Positions 1-9,300 of a stretch of DNA of 64,000 nucleotides are shown here, piece after piece. Origin of the DNA: an uncultured Christensenella sp. (GTDB lineage: Bacteria > Bacillota > Clostridia > Christensenellales > Borkfalkiaceae); the NCBI GenBank assembly GCA_910577055.1, contig CAJTKX010000002.1:248001-312000 (forward strand), read 5' to 3'. The notes under the pieces are model-generated. The model had not been told where the DNA came from and ran no database searches. It worked only from the letters and a program-made list of their open reading frames with translations. Position 1 is the first letter of the stretch. Every line of letters starts with the position of its first letter. A program made the translations under genes and the position numbers.

Positions 1-1269
1 CAGTCGCCGTTTGTAACGCTTTTTCTGTACCTTGACGAAAAGGACGAGTACATCGAAGAAAACGCGATGATTATTCAAGAAATTCTCGAACAGCGTTATC
101 AAGGCATCAAGAACGAAAAGGGCGTTTACGTCACACCCGCTTTCCCCAAGCTTATTTACGTCTTAGACGAGAACAACTGCTTAAAAGGCGGCAAGTACGA
201 TTATATCACCAAGCTTGCGGTTAAGTGCTCGTCTAAGCGGCTTTACCCCGACTACATCTCCGCAAAGAAAATGCGCGAGTATTACGAGGGCAACGTATTC
301 TCGCCCATGGGCTGTCGGTCGTTCCTTTCCCCTTGGAAGGACGAGAACGGTAACTACAAGTTCGAGGGCAGATTTAACCAAGGCGTCGTTTCCATAAATT
401 TGCCGCAGTGCGGCATCCTTGCAAAGGGCGACGAAAAGAAATTCTGGGAAATTTTGGAAGAAAGGCTTAACCTTTGTTTCGAGGCTTTAATGTGTCGCCA
501 CAACGCGCTTATGGGCGTAACAAGCGACGTATCGCCCGTGCATTGGCAGTACGGCGCGATTGCAAGGCTTCAAAGCGGAGAGAAAATCGACAAGTACCTT
601 TTGAACGGGTATTCCACGATATCTTTGGGATATATAGGGGTCTATGAGGCTACAAAGCTTGTAAAAGGCGTTTCGCATACAACCGAAGAGGGCTTGAAAT
701 TCGCGCTTAAAGTTATGAACACTTTGCGTGAGCACTGCGAAAAATGGAAGAAGGAAACGGGGCTTGGCTTCGGACTTTACGGCACCCCCGCAGAGTCGCT
801 TTGCTACCGCTTTGCGAGAATCGATAAAGAACGTTTCGGCACTATCGAGGACGTAACGGACAAGGGCTATTACACCAACAGCTATCACGTTGACGTGCGC
901 GAGAATATCGACGCGTTCTCCAAATTCAAGTTTGAAAGCCAATTCCAAAAGATTTCCTCCGGCGGAGCGATATCCTACGTCGAAATCCCCAATATGCGCC
1001 AAAACTTGACCGCAATGGAGGATGTAGTTCGTTTCATCTACGACAACATTCAGTATGCGGAGTTTAACACCAAGTCGGACTACTGCCACGTTTGCGGTTT
1101 CGACGGCGAAATCGTCATCAACGACGACAACGAATGGGAGTGCCCCGTCTGCCACAATAAGGACCAAAGGAAGATGAACGTAACCCGCCGTACTTGCGGA
1201 TATTTGGGCGAAAACTTTTGGAACGTGGGCAAGACCAAGGAAATCAAGTCGCGCGTTTTACACCTTTAA
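1..1269 (+). CDS. nrdD: Anaerobic (class III) ribonucleoside-triphosphate reductase, C-terminal part (5' end outside window)
   Basis: Reduces ribonucleoside triphosphates to deoxyribonucleotides under anoxia using a glycyl radical. The reading frame is open from base 1, so the true start lies upstream and 422 C-terminal residues are visible. Near the end a zinc-ribbon pattern is seen (YCHVCGFDG, then WECPVCHNKD, two CxxC pairs). It is followed by the radical-site motif RRTCGYLGENFWNVGKTKEI, whose glycine in CGYLG is the expected radical carrier. The order zinc site, then glycyl radical loop, then a basic RVLHL tail matches the NrdD family. The activase gene nrdG lies 113 bp downstream on the same strand, as is usual. 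An antisense open frame across this gene is a shadow. The family call is firm; only the N-terminus is unseen. Confidence 0.97.
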   Translation, partial: QSPFVTLFLYLDEKDEYIEENAMIIQEILEQRYQGIKNEKGVYVTPAFPKLIYVLDENNCLKGGKYDYITKLAVKCSSKRLYPDYISAKKMREYYEGNVFSPMGCRSFLSPWKDENGNYKFEGRFNQGVVSINLPQCGILAKGDEKKFWEILEERLNLCFEALMCRHNALMGVTSDVSPVHWQYGAIARLQSGEKIDKYLLNGYSTISLGYIGVYEATKLVKGVSHTTEEGLKFALKVMNTLREHCEKWKKETGLGFGLYGTPAESLCYRFARIDKERFGTIEDVTDKGYYTNSYHVDVRENIDAFSKFKFESQFQKISSGGAISYVEIPNMRQNLTAMEDVVRFIYDNIQYAEFNTKSDYCHVCGFDGEIVINDDNEWECPVCHNKDQRKMNVTRRTCGYLGENFWNVGKTKEIKSRVLHL

Positions 1270-1382
1270 TTAGACGATTGATGCCCATAGCAGCCTTAAA
1301 TAACAGTGTTTTTTGCTTGATTTAAGCAAGCAAAGCGGCGAAGCGCGGGTAATTAATATACAAGGATTAAACGGTCACGTTT

Positions 1383-1916
1383 ATGAACTATGCCACGATA
1401 AAATTTTACGATATTTCCAACGGACCCGGGGTGAGAGTGTCCTTGTATGTAAGCGGTTGCCGCAACCATTGCAAGAACTGTTTCAACCCCGAAACTTGGG
1501 ACTTTAACTACGGCGAGCCTTTCACAAAAGACGTTGAAAAGAAAATAATAGACGGGCTTAAACCCGATTATATAAAAGGCTTTACTCTTCTCGGCGGCGA
1601 CCCGTTCGAGCCGGAAAATCAAAAAGTTTTGGCGCCTTTTTTGGAGAAACTTAGAAAAGCATATCCCGAAAAGTCGTTTTGGGCGTTTACGGGCTATGAT
1701 TACGAGCGCGATTTGCTTACGGGCAAGCTCGGCGACGCGGAAACGGTTTTGCGAATGCTTAACTGCCTCGACGTGCTTGTAGACGGTAAATTCGTCGAAG
1801 AGTTAAAAGATTTAAACCTTAAATTCCGCGGCTCTTCAAACCAAAAAATAATACTTTTAAAGCCCTCTTTACAGACGGACAAAACCGTTCTGTGGGACGA
1901 GGAAACCGTGGTTTAA
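1383..1916 (+). CDS. nrdG: Anaerobic ribonucleotide reductase activating protein (radical SAM)
   Basis: A radical-SAM activase that generates the glycyl radical on NrdD in the cytoplasm. The protein has 177 residues. The CxxxCxxC iron-sulfur motif is at Cys26, Cys30 and Cys33 (CRNHCKNC), preceded by the family signature NGPGVRVSLYVSGC, and a GGDPFEPEN motif follows. Length and N-terminus (MNYATIKFYDISNGPG) match NrdG well, which fixes the ATG at 1383. An in-frame stop at 1368 rules out a much earlier start. The ribosome site is poor: an AAGGA lies about 16 bases upstream, farther than usual. nrdD is directly upstream and dut directly downstream, a dNTP-supply cluster. Function is certain; start confidence is good from homology rather than from the ribosome site. 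Confidence 0.96.
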   Translation: MNYATIKFYDISNGPGVRVSLYVSGCRNHCKNCFNPETWDFNYGEPFTKDVEKKIIDGLKPDYIKGFTLLGGDPFEPENQKVLAPFLEKLRKAYPEKSFWAFTGYDYERDLLTGKLGDAETVLRMLNCLDVLVDGKFVEELKDLNLKFRGSSNQKIILLKPSLQTDKTVLWDEETVV

Positions 1917-1961
1917 CCGCCACATATGCCGCAACTAACGCAATTTAACAAGGAAATACCA

Positions 1962-2441
1962 ATGAAAAACGGTGTAAAAATTTACGGCTCTAAAATTAAA
2001 AAAATGCAAGTTAGCATAAAAAAACTGAACGATAAGGCGATTTTGCCCACTTACGGCAGCGAATTTGCCGCCGGCGCAGACTTGTACGCTTGTATCGAGG
2101 AAGATTTGACCGTAAACCCGCACGAAACGGTACTCGTCCCTACGGGGCTTGCGATGGAATTGCCCCTAGGATATGCGGGACTTATTTATGCAAGAAGCGG
2201 GCTTGCAACTAAAAAAGGGCTTGCGCCCGCAAACAAAGTCGGCGTGGTTGACTGCGACTACCGCGGCGAGGTTAAGGTCGCTTTGCACAATCATTCGGAA
2301 GTCGCCCAAACCGTAGCCGTCGGCGAAAGGATTGCGCAGCTTGTCATAACGCCCTATCTTACGGCGGAGTTCATTGAAAAGTCCGAGCTTTCCGATACCG
2401 TTCGCGGCGGCGGCGGGTTCGGCTCAACGGGAACAAAGTAA
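1962..2441 (+). CDS. dut: Deoxyuridine 5'-triphosphate nucleotidohydrolase (dUTPase)
   Basis: Hydrolyses dUTP to dUMP and pyrophosphate, keeping uracil out of DNA and feeding dTMP synthesis. The classic trimeric dUTPase motifs are present in order: AAGADLYA, ARSGLATKKGL, GVVDCDYRGEV, GERIAQLVI, and the glycine-rich C-terminal arm RGGGGFGSTG. I chose ATG 1962 because an AAGGAA ribosome site ends 6 bases before it. An earlier ATG at 1926, nearly touching nrdG, has no such site. A later ATG at 2004 would begin MQVSIKKLNDKA, the more usual dUTPase N-terminus, and cannot be excluded. It probably shares transcripts with nrdDG; a terminator hairpin follows at once. Confidence 0.96.
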   Translation: MKNGVKIYGSKIKKMQVSIKKLNDKAILPTYGSEFAAGADLYACIEEDLTVNPHETVLVPTGLAMELPLGYAGLIYARSGLATKKGLAPANKVGVVDCDYRGEVKVALHNHSEVAQTVAVGERIAQLVITPYLTAEFIEKSELSDTVRGGGGFGSTGTK

Positions 2442-2444
2442 TCA

Positions 2445-2474
2445 AGGCACGCTACAAAGCGTGCCTATTTTATT
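2445..2474 (+). terminator. Intrinsic terminator after dut
   Basis: The nine-base arms AGGCACGCT (2445-2453) and AGCGTGCCT (2458-2466) enclose an ACAA loop. The run ATTTTATT follows. It ends the nrdD-nrdG-dut unit. Confidence 0.85.
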
Positions 2475-2505
2475 CGTTTAATCGATACAATTTTTACTAT
2501 TGCTC

Positions 2506-2534
2506 TTGACGGGCAAGGTTTTGTAAGTTATAAT
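2506..2534 (+). promoter_or_regulatory. Sigma-70 type promoter of the ROK kinase-rex unit
   Basis: TTGACG (2506-2511), a 17-bp spacer and a perfect TATAAT (2529-2534), 29 bases ahead of the ROK kinase start. It lies directly after the dut terminator, so the kinase and rex form a separate transcription unit. Confidence 0.85.
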
Positions 2535-2563
2535 GGTTTTATCAAATTTAACGAGGTAACACG

Positions 2564-3493
2564 ATGCTTTATATGGGGCTGGACGTTGGCGGCACGACGG
2601 TAAAAGGAATGATTATTGACGAAAACGGAAAAATCGTCTGTGAAGATAACGTTCCCACCCTCGTCGGAGATGAGCTTTTGGGCTGTATTGAAGAACTTTC
2701 CGACAGACTGATTAGTCGCACGGGCAAGACGTATTCGCAGTTGGGCGGAATAGGGGTCTGCTGCCCGGGCTTAGTTGATTCAAACGGTTCGGTCGTGTTT
2801 GCCGGCAATATAAAGTTGAAAAATTACCCGCTTAGAGAGTTGCTTGAAAAGCACCTCGGCGTTCCCGTCAAGGTTTTGAACGACGCAAACGCGGCGGCGT
2901 TCGGCGAGGCGAAGTTCGGCGCAAGCAAGGGCTATAAGGACAGCGTTTTAATAACCCTCGGCACGGGCGTAGGCGGCGGAGTCGTAATAGACGGCAAGCT
3001 TTTTGTCGGCAACAAGGGCGCGGGCACGGAAATCGGTCATATGGTTATCGAGCGCGGCGGCGTAAGCTGCACTTGCGGCAGACGCGGATGTTTCGAGGTG
3101 TACTGCTCGGCACGCGCGCTTACCGCAAGAACGAAATGGGCAATGGAGGAGGACACCTCTTCCGAAATGTGGAAGACTTACAACCTTTCTACGGCGGACG
3201 GCAGAACCCCGTTCGAGTATATGGACTGCGACAGAACGGCACGGCTTGTCGTTGAATGGTACCTTAAATATCTTGCTTGCGGGCTTGCAAACGTTGCAAA
3301 CGTTTTCCGCCCCGAAGTAATTTTAATCGGCGGCGGCGTTGCGGCGCAAGGTTCCAGACTTACCATACCTTTGCAAAAACTTGTAAACGCCGAACTTTTC
3401 GGCGGTATAGATTACGCCCCCGTAAAAGTCGAGTGCGCGTCGCTCGGCAATAGGGCGGGCGGCTACGGCGCGGCGGCTGCCGTAATGGAATAG
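2564..3493 (+). CDS. ROK family sugar kinase (probable glucokinase)
   Basis: A cytosolic ATP-dependent sugar kinase; ROK enzymes of this shape usually phosphorylate glucose or amino sugars. The 309-residue protein shows the N-terminal phosphate loop LDVGGTTVKG, the catalytic-Asp region VLNDANAAAFGEA, the LGTGVGGGVV loop, and the ROK zinc site EIGHMVIERGG...CTCGRRGCFE. The start has a good ribosome site (GAGG about 9 bases upstream); a second ATG three codons later is possible. rex follows after 12 bp, so the two are cotranscribed from the promoter at 2506. Glucokinase is the best guess from similarity to GlcK/GlkA proteins; N-acetylmannosamine or N-acetylglucosamine kinase activity cannot be excluded from sequence alone. 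Confidence 0.92.
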   Translation: MLYMGLDVGGTTVKGMIIDENGKIVCEDNVPTLVGDELLGCIEELSDRLISRTGKTYSQLGGIGVCCPGLVDSNGSVVFAGNIKLKNYPLRELLEKHLGVPVKVLNDANAAAFGEAKFGASKGYKDSVLITLGTGVGGGVVIDGKLFVGNKGAGTEIGHMVIERGGVSCTCGRRGCFEVYCSARALTARTKWAMEEDTSSEMWKTYNLSTADGRTPFEYMDCDRTARLVVEWYLKYLACGLANVANVFRPEVILIGGGVAAQGSRLTIPLQKLVNAELFGGIDYAPVKVECASLGNRAGGYGAAAAVME

Positions 3494-3505
3494 ATAGGTG
3501 AAAAT

Positions 3506-4114
3506 ATGAAAAGCGATATACCCGTAACCAGCTTACAACGGCTGCCCGTATATTTGAATTATTTGAAATCGCTCGCTTCGGACGGGTTCATCTCTTCGGG
3601 GGCGATTGCCCGCGCGCTCGGAATGGGCGAAGTGTTGGTCAGAAAAGATTTGGCTTTCACTTCCGCGCAAGGTAAAACACGCGTCGGCTATTCCCGTACG
3701 GAGCTGATATCCGCGCTTGAAGACTACCTTGGCTGCAACGACAAAAAGAAAGCGGTTATATTCGGCGCGGGCGAGCTTGGCAAAGCGCTTTTATCTTACG
3801 GCGGTTTTTCCAATTACGGTATAGAAGTAGTTGCCGCTTTCGACAACGATAGCGCAAAAACCGGCACATATGTGGGGGGGAAACCTATTTTCGACGCCGA
3901 AACCTCCACACAAAAGTTAACGGAAATAGACGCGCGCCTCGGCGTAATTTGCGTGCCCGCGCACGGTGCGCAAGCGGTAGCGGATACGCTTATCGCGTGC
4001 GGAGTGAAGAAAATTTTGAATTTTGCGCCCGTTTTGTTGCGGGTTCCCGACGGCGTAATAGTAAGAAATATCGACGTGGCGGCAAACCTTGCTATTCTTT
4101 CAAGTATGATTTAA
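3506..4114 (+). CDS. rex: Redox-sensing transcriptional repressor Rex
   Basis: A dimeric repressor that senses the NADH/NAD+ ratio and releases fermentation and hydrogenase genes when NADH rises. The protein has 202 residues, slightly shorter than typical Rex. The N-terminal winged helix (about residues 1-75, with GAIARALGMGEVLVRKDL) is followed by the Rossmann NAD(H) domain with GAGELGKAL and the acidic residue after the second strand (AAFDND). A GGTGAA ribosome site precedes ATG 3506. It is cotranscribed with the upstream sugar kinase and ends at a strong terminator. The obvious candidate target in this window is the hydCBA hydrogenase cluster at 30.9 kb, although I see no perfect Rex box there. 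Confidence 0.95.
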   Translation: MKSDIPVTSLQRLPVYLNYLKSLASDGFISSGAIARALGMGEVLVRKDLAFTSAQGKTRVGYSRTELISALEDYLGCNDKKKAVIFGAGELGKALLSYGGFSNYGIEVVAAFDNDSAKTGTYVGGKPIFDAETSTQKLTEIDARLGVICVPAHGAQAVADTLIACGVKKILNFAPVLLRVPDGVIVRNIDVAANLAILSSMI

Positions 4115-4163
4115 AAACCCGAAAAATGCGTTATTTAAGGCATATTACGGGGTCAATTTTATA

Positions 4164-4203
4164 AAACCCGCCCGCAAACTTTACGTTTGCGGGCGGGTTT
4201 TTT
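4164..4203 (+). terminator. Intrinsic terminator after rex
   Basis: A long GC-rich hairpin: AAACCCGCCCGCAAAC pairs with GTTTGCGGGCGGGTTT across a TTTAC-type loop and is followed by TTTT. Confidence 0.9.
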
Positions 4204-4243
4204 AGTTATCATACGCACGCGCGCGTAACAATATATATAATAT

Positions 4244-5749
4244 ATGGCTGAAAAATTTCAATCCAAAAGCGGGTTCATTCTCGCAAGTATAGGCGCGGCG
4301 GTCGGGCTTGGCAACGCGTTGCGCTTCCCGGGGCTTTGCGCCAAGTACGGCGGCGGAGCTTTTCTGCTAATCTATTCGGTTGCCCTCGTCGTTTTGGGCT
4401 TGCCGCTTTTAAACGCAGAAATCGCCCTCGGCAGAAAAATAAAGGGCGGCGCGCCGAAGTGTATGCTAAGCCTTAAACGTAAGGGCGAAGCTTTCGGTTG
4501 GGCTTCGTGCATCAACTCGGTTTTTACTGCGCTTATTTACGCGGGGCTTGCGGGTTGGATAATCGCCACGGCGGTCACTGCCGTTCCGCTTTGCCTTACC
4601 GCGCCCGCGCTTACCGATACGGAAATAAGCGGGTTTTTCTTTAACGATATTCTTTCGGCGCGGAACGACGGAGTTATAAGCGGGTTTTCCTTACTTGTTG
4701 CGGGGTGCATAATCGCCGCGTGGGTTTTAATGTTCCTTTGCTTGAAAGGCGGGGCAAAATCGCTGTCAAAAGCCGCCAAATTCACCGTAGCAATTCCCAT
4801 AACCTTACTTATGTTTTTGGCGGTGCGCGGGCTTTTATATAATAATTCAAGCCAAGCCCTTGCCGCGCTGTTCGTGCCCGATTTTTCCAAGCTTTCCAGC
4901 CCCGAGCTATGGCTTACGGCGCTCGGGCAAGTGTTTTTTTCGCTTTCGATAGTGGTCGGAATTATGCCCGCATACGGCTCGTACTTGCCCGAAGGCACAA
5001 ATATTTTCAAATGTTCGCTTGCCATTGCCGCCGCCGACTTTTTTGTTTCGGTGCTTGCTTCGGTTGTTCTGTTCACCACGCTTTACGGCTGCGGACTTCA
5101 AAGCCAAATAGGCGCAAGCGGCATAATAACGGCGTTTGCCGTCTATCCCGTGGCGATAAGTCGGCTGTTCGGCGGGGCAACCGCGCTAAACGGGGTTGTG
5201 GGCGCGCTGTTCTATTCGTCCTTGGCAATGATGGCTGTGCAGTCAGCCGTTTCAATGTTGGAAGCTTTTTTAAACCCCTTTTCCGAGCAGCGCGGCAAAC
5301 CGAAAAAGCGTATTGCGGCAATCGTGTGCCTATGCGGCGCGCCTATAACTTTGATTTTCGCAACCACTGCCGCGCCGACGGTTGTGGACATAAGCGACAG
5401 ATTTATAAACTTTTACAACGTGCTGCTTTTGGGAATTGCGGAGTGCCTTATTATCGGCACAAGCAAACAGACGTGCGCGCTTGCCGACGAAATAAACAAG
5501 TTTACAAAAAAATTGAAAATGCCCAAGCGCGCGTTCGGGGCTTCAATAAAATTTTTAAGCCCCGCCGTGCTAATCTCTTTAACGCTGTACGAAATTTTCC
5601 GTTTAGCAACGCAAGGGCTATGTTACCCGCTGTGGTTGCAGATAGCTTTCGGGTGGGGATTAAGTTTTTCCGTATTTACGTTGCCCTTGCTTTTGGTCAC
5701 GAAAATTACCCCCCGCAATATATGGCGGCGAAAAAAATTGAACCCGTAA
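4244..5749 (+). CDS. Sodium-dependent transporter of the NSS/SNF family
   Basis: A secondary transporter coupling Na+ entry to uptake of an amino acid or related solute across the cytoplasmic membrane. It has 501 residues with 11-12 hydrophobic segments. The N-terminus SGFILASIGAAVGLGNALRFP is the family's sodium-site signature in TM1; the usual Trp of GNxWRFP is Leu here. A GGGAFLLIY motif follows, as in bacterial TnaT/LeuT-like proteins. The ATG at 4244 is set by alignment. No ribosome site precedes it, but an AT-rich TATATATAATAT block abuts it, so transcription may start at or near the start codon. Substrate is unknown. It stands alone between two terminator-like hairpins. Confidence 0.92.
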   Translation: MAEKFQSKSGFILASIGAAVGLGNALRFPGLCAKYGGGAFLLIYSVALVVLGLPLLNAEIALGRKIKGGAPKCMLSLKRKGEAFGWASCINSVFTALIYAGLAGWIIATAVTAVPLCLTAPALTDTEISGFFFNDILSARNDGVISGFSLLVAGCIIAAWVLMFLCLKGGAKSLSKAAKFTVAIPITLLMFLAVRGLLYNNSSQALAALFVPDFSKLSSPELWLTALGQVFFSLSIVVGIMPAYGSYLPEGTNIFKCSLAIAAADFFVSVLASVVLFTTLYGCGLQSQIGASGIITAFAVYPVAISRLFGGATALNGVVGALFYSSLAMMAVQSAVSMLEAFLNPFSEQRGKPKKRIAAIVCLCGAPITLIFATTAAPTVVDISDRFINFYNVLLLGIAECLIIGTSKQTCALADEINKFTKKLKMPKRAFGASIKFLSPAVLISLTLYEIFRLATQGLCYPLWLQIAFGWGLSFSVFTLPLLLVTKITPRNIWRRKKLNP

Positions 5750-5775
5750 TATGCCTTATTTTAAATTTTTTTGCA

Positions 5776-5815
5776 AAACCCCGCCCCCAAACGTTGCGGT
5801 TTGGGGGCGGGGTTT
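5776..5815. terminator. Hairpin after the NSS transporter
   Basis: AAACCCCGCCCCCAAAC pairs with GTTTGGGGGCGGGGTTT across six bases, a very stable stem. On the + side only TTT follows; the A/T tract upstream would supply a U-run on the - strand. It is probably a terminator or 3' protecting hairpin for the transporter mRNA. Confidence 0.65.
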
Positions 5816-5898
5816 CGGTTCCCCCCGCAATATGCGGTAACCAAGCCCAAAACGGCGCATTTTTAGCCCATTTTTCGTCAATTTCGGTCAAAAATCGA

Positions 5899-5935
5899 GT
5901 GAAAATTTTTCACAAAACGCTGTTAACGGTTAACA
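5899..5935. promoter_or_regulatory. Two tandem palindromes upstream of the giant gene
   Basis: GTGAAAATTTTTCAC (5899-5913) and TGTTAACGGTTAACA (5921-5935) are each perfect inverted repeats with a one-base centre. Their centres are 22 bp apart, about two helical turns. They sit about 80 bp upstream of the promoter at 6016. The second resembles the Rex half-site TGTTAA/TTAACA, but with a 3-bp instead of a 4-bp gap. Operator function is inferred. Confidence 0.45.
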
Positions 5936-6015
5936 TTTTTGGCAAAAGTGCCCAAATATGGCTTAATAAACTAATAATTTTTTCATAAAAATTTAAAAAA
6001 ATTCCGTTTATATAG

Positions 6016-6044
6016 TTGTAATTCCGAAATTCAAGTGATATACT
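6016..6044 (+). promoter_or_regulatory. Probable promoter of the giant surface-protein gene
   Basis: TTGTAA (6016-6021), 17 bp, then TATACT (6039-6044) with an extended TG (TGATATACT). It predicts a long leader of about 280 bases before the ATG at 6331, containing the terminator-like hairpin at 6155-6190. Confidence 0.5.
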
Positions 6045-6154
6045 TAGCATACCACATTATTTCATTTACATAGCCATATTGCGGAATATACACAGCCCAA
6101 ACGGGCGAGGTGTACAATTTTGTAATAATTTTTTCATATGCTTTTTTTTGAAAT

Positions 6155-6190
6155 GGTGTGGACCGAAAAGGTGCACACCTTTTTGTTTTG
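6155..6190 (+). promoter_or_regulatory. Attenuator-like hairpin with U-tract inside the leader
   Basis: The stem GGTGTG (6155-6160) / CACACC (6174-6179) is followed directly by TTTTTGTTTTG. It lies between the predicted promoter and the giant gene start, so readthrough control is possible. An inner AAAAGGTG/CACCTTTT pairing overlaps it and could be an alternative fold. Confidence 0.4.
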
Positions 6191-6330
6191 TCCCGCAAGC
6201 GCGGGGTGGTGAAATAATGGTGGTAAAACGCTTCCTTGTGTGCAAAAGGCGGCAAAAACAAAACAAAAATCAAAATTCAAAAAACAAAAGCCCACGCAAA
6301 AAATGCGGCGGGTCAAGTGAGGTATGAATT

Positions 6331-9300
6331 ATGAAAAAGTCACGATACGGTAAGCTGAGTATATTAATTATACTAATAGCAACGCTTTTTATAAGCGCAG
6401 CAATAGCGTTATTTGGACTTTCTACAAACGACTTAACGGGGGCGAACTCGTCCGCGGAAATTACCGCGCCCGAAAAAGACGCGTCCTCCGCAATAGTCGG
6501 CGGCAATTCTGACGGGGACGGCACAATAGAAAACCCCGAAATCGAAGCCACGGCAACGGCAAGCTATACCGGCATTGCGAACTGGAGTACGGCGACTGCA
6601 ACAAGCGGCAATACGCTTACCTTGCAAACTTGCACTCTTACACAAACTTATTACATTCCTGAGGGTATTACGCTTAACCTTGTAATTCCTTCCGGCGTTA
6701 CGGTAACAATGGGCAGCTATTATATTTATACTTACGGAACGCTCAACGTTACCGGTGCGGGTACAATAGTTGCGGGATCCAACGGAGCACTTAGATGTTA
6801 TAATGTTCTTAACTTTAACGGACCTACAATCAGAGGGGGGACTTACAGTTACGGCACCGCCATACGCGTTTCCGTCGGAACCGCAACAATGTCCGGCGGA
6901 ACCATTACGGGTGCAAACACAACCTCTTGGGGTCCGGTCTATGTACAAGGTGGAACATTTACTATGACGGGCGGTTCCATTAGTGGGAATACTGCCCCCT
7001 ATGGTTCAGCCATAGGCATTTTTGAAGGTACCGTCAATTTGCGCGGCGGCACTATATCGAACAATACCGGCAATTGGGGCGCAATTTACCTACAAAGCGG
7101 TAAGGCGTCATTGAATATGTCTAGCGGTACGATTTCGGGCAGTTATTACGGTATTGGGGTAAACGGCGGCATAGTAACTATGTCGGGCGGCAACATAACA
7201 AATAGTTCGGCGCGAGGAGTTTTTCTTAAAAATAATACATCAACCGATTATTCCGGACCCGGAACCTTCACAATGACGGGCGGCAGCATAACAAACAATG
7301 CGAGTGAGGGCATGTATGTTTCAGGCGGTGCGACGTTCACTATGTCAAACAGTAGTAAGATTGACGGCAATAGGGATACCGGTGTGTATGTTGCTAGTGG
7401 CGGCACGTTTAATATGAATGGCGGCACCATATCGGGTAACACTACAACTAACGACGGCGGCGGTGTGTATGTTTCTAATAGCAGCAAATTCACCATGACA
7501 AGCGGCACTATATGGGGCAACACTGCAAACCACGGCGGCGGTGTGTATGTTTCTAATAGCGGCACGTTTACAATGACGGGCGGAACCATAGGCGGTAACG
7601 GTACTTCTGCAGCAAATAAAGCAAGCAACGGCGGCGGTGTGTATATAAACGCCGGCACGTTTAATTTTAAATGTACATCAAGTTCTTTCAGTGATATACG
7701 ATACAACACTGCAACAAATAACGGCGGCGGTGTGTATTTATCCAACGGTACGTTCAATTTGGGAGGCTCTAGTAGTTATTCAAGGATTATTAACAACACT
7801 GCAAAAAATGGCGGCGGCGTGTATGTTGCGGGCGGCACGGTCAATCAGACCGCCGGCGATATCGGTTATAAGTCGGGATATGGCAACAAGGCAAACGTCT
7901 ACGGCGGCGGCGTGTATGTTGCGGGCGGTACATATAAAATGAGCGGCGGTTTTGTAAGTTTCAACTCCGCAACGTCAAACGGCGGCGGCGTGTACATCAG
8001 TAGCAGTGCAAGCTCATTCACAATGACCGGCGGAGAAATTAACAATAACAGTTCATCAAGCTCTGGCGGCGGCGTGTATTTATTCAGCGGTACGCTTTCA
8101 GTATCCGGCACTTCAACTACGGCTCTTTCAAAAATCGATTCCAACACCGCAACGACAAGCGGCGGCGGTATTTATATTTCGAGCGGCATGTGCACTATAG
8201 GCGCTTATACCAACATATATTCAAACTCTGCAACCGGCTCCGGCGGCGGTGTGTATTTATCCAACGGTACGTTCAGTTTAAACGGCACCACTGCAAACAT
8301 TTACAGCAACACGGCAACCAACGGCGGCGGCGTGTACTTATCTTTGGGTACATTTAACTTTACTAACGGTAGAATATATTCCAACACCGCAACGACAAAC
8401 GGCGGCGGCGTGTATGGCACCGGCGGTAAGCTAAATACTACTGTCAACAGTTATATCGGTCTATCCGGCAATCCCAATAAGGCAAAGTACGGCGGCGGTT
8501 TGTACTTAAACGTTGGGTGGACCACCTCTGCGGTTAAAATTAACTACAATGAAACAACCAATAACGGTAACGGCGGCGGCGTGTTTGTAAACGCCGGTAC
8601 GTTTACCGTCAATAACGCAAACGTTCAAATTTTAGGCAACAAGGCAACGGGCGGCTACGGCGGCGGCGTGTATCTTACCAACAGCTCGAAGCTGGCGATG
8701 TCTGCCGGCACTATTGGTGCAAACACATCAACCCACGGTGCGGGCGTAGCTGTTATGGGCTCTGCACAATTTGCGCTTACGGGCGGTAATATCGGAGGCA
8801 GCGCAGCCAATAAAAATACGGCGTCGGAATACGGCGGCGGCGTTCTTATTCAGACTACGGGCACTTGCACTATGTCTACGGCTGTCACTTATAACCAAGC
8901 CAAAAACGGCGGCGGCGTATGTGTATGGACCGGTACGCTCACCCACACCTTGGGCGGAATTCTTTATAATACGGCAACCGTAAACGGTGGAGGCGTATTT
9001 GTAAACAGCGGCGCAACATATACAATAAACGGCGGAACCAGTCCGGCCGCAACATGTGTATACGCATGCGCTGCGGCAAGCTACGGCGGCGGCGTATTTA
9101 ATAATGGCGGAACTTTTAATCTTACAAGCGGTTATATAGGCGGTGCAAGCGATAACGCTTACGCAAACAAGGCGCCCCTCGGCGGCGGCGTGTATATGGC
9201 TGCCGGTACCATGACTATCGGCGCCAACGGTTACGTTTCAAGGAACCAAGCAACATCGGCAACGGCAACAACAGTAACAAACGGCGGCGGCATACATATG

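Larger units (their letters stand above)
5750..6330. other. 581-bp regulatory gap ahead of the giant surface-protein genes
   Basis: No convincing gene is present. In order it holds the hairpin at 5776-5815, two perfect 15-bp palindromes (5899-5913 and 5921-5935), a promoter (6016-6044), a GGTGTG/CACACC stem at 6155-6179 followed by TTTTTGTTTTG (6180-6190), a short CCGC/GCGG hairpin near 6192-6205, and the ribosome site AGTGAGGT just before the ATG. The short open frames in it overlap one another on both strands and look random. Confidence 0.6.

Noticed and set aside
487..1167. 226-residue open frame on the - strand
   Set aside because: It is antisense to nrdD, which has full motif support; no family features or ribosome site.
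5921..5935. Rex operator upstream of the giant gene
   Set aside because: The half-sites fit but the gap is 3 bp instead of 4, and a surface protein is not a usual Rex target; kept only as a palindrome.
4909..5988. 359-residue + strand frame overlapping the sodium symporter
   Set aside because: Arg/Cys-rich shadow of the symporter in another frame, running on into a terminator hairpin.
6031..6327. Several small frames of 60-82 codons on both strands in the leader of the giant gene
   Set aside because: They overlap each other, include hairpin sequence, and have no ribosome sites or recognisable content.
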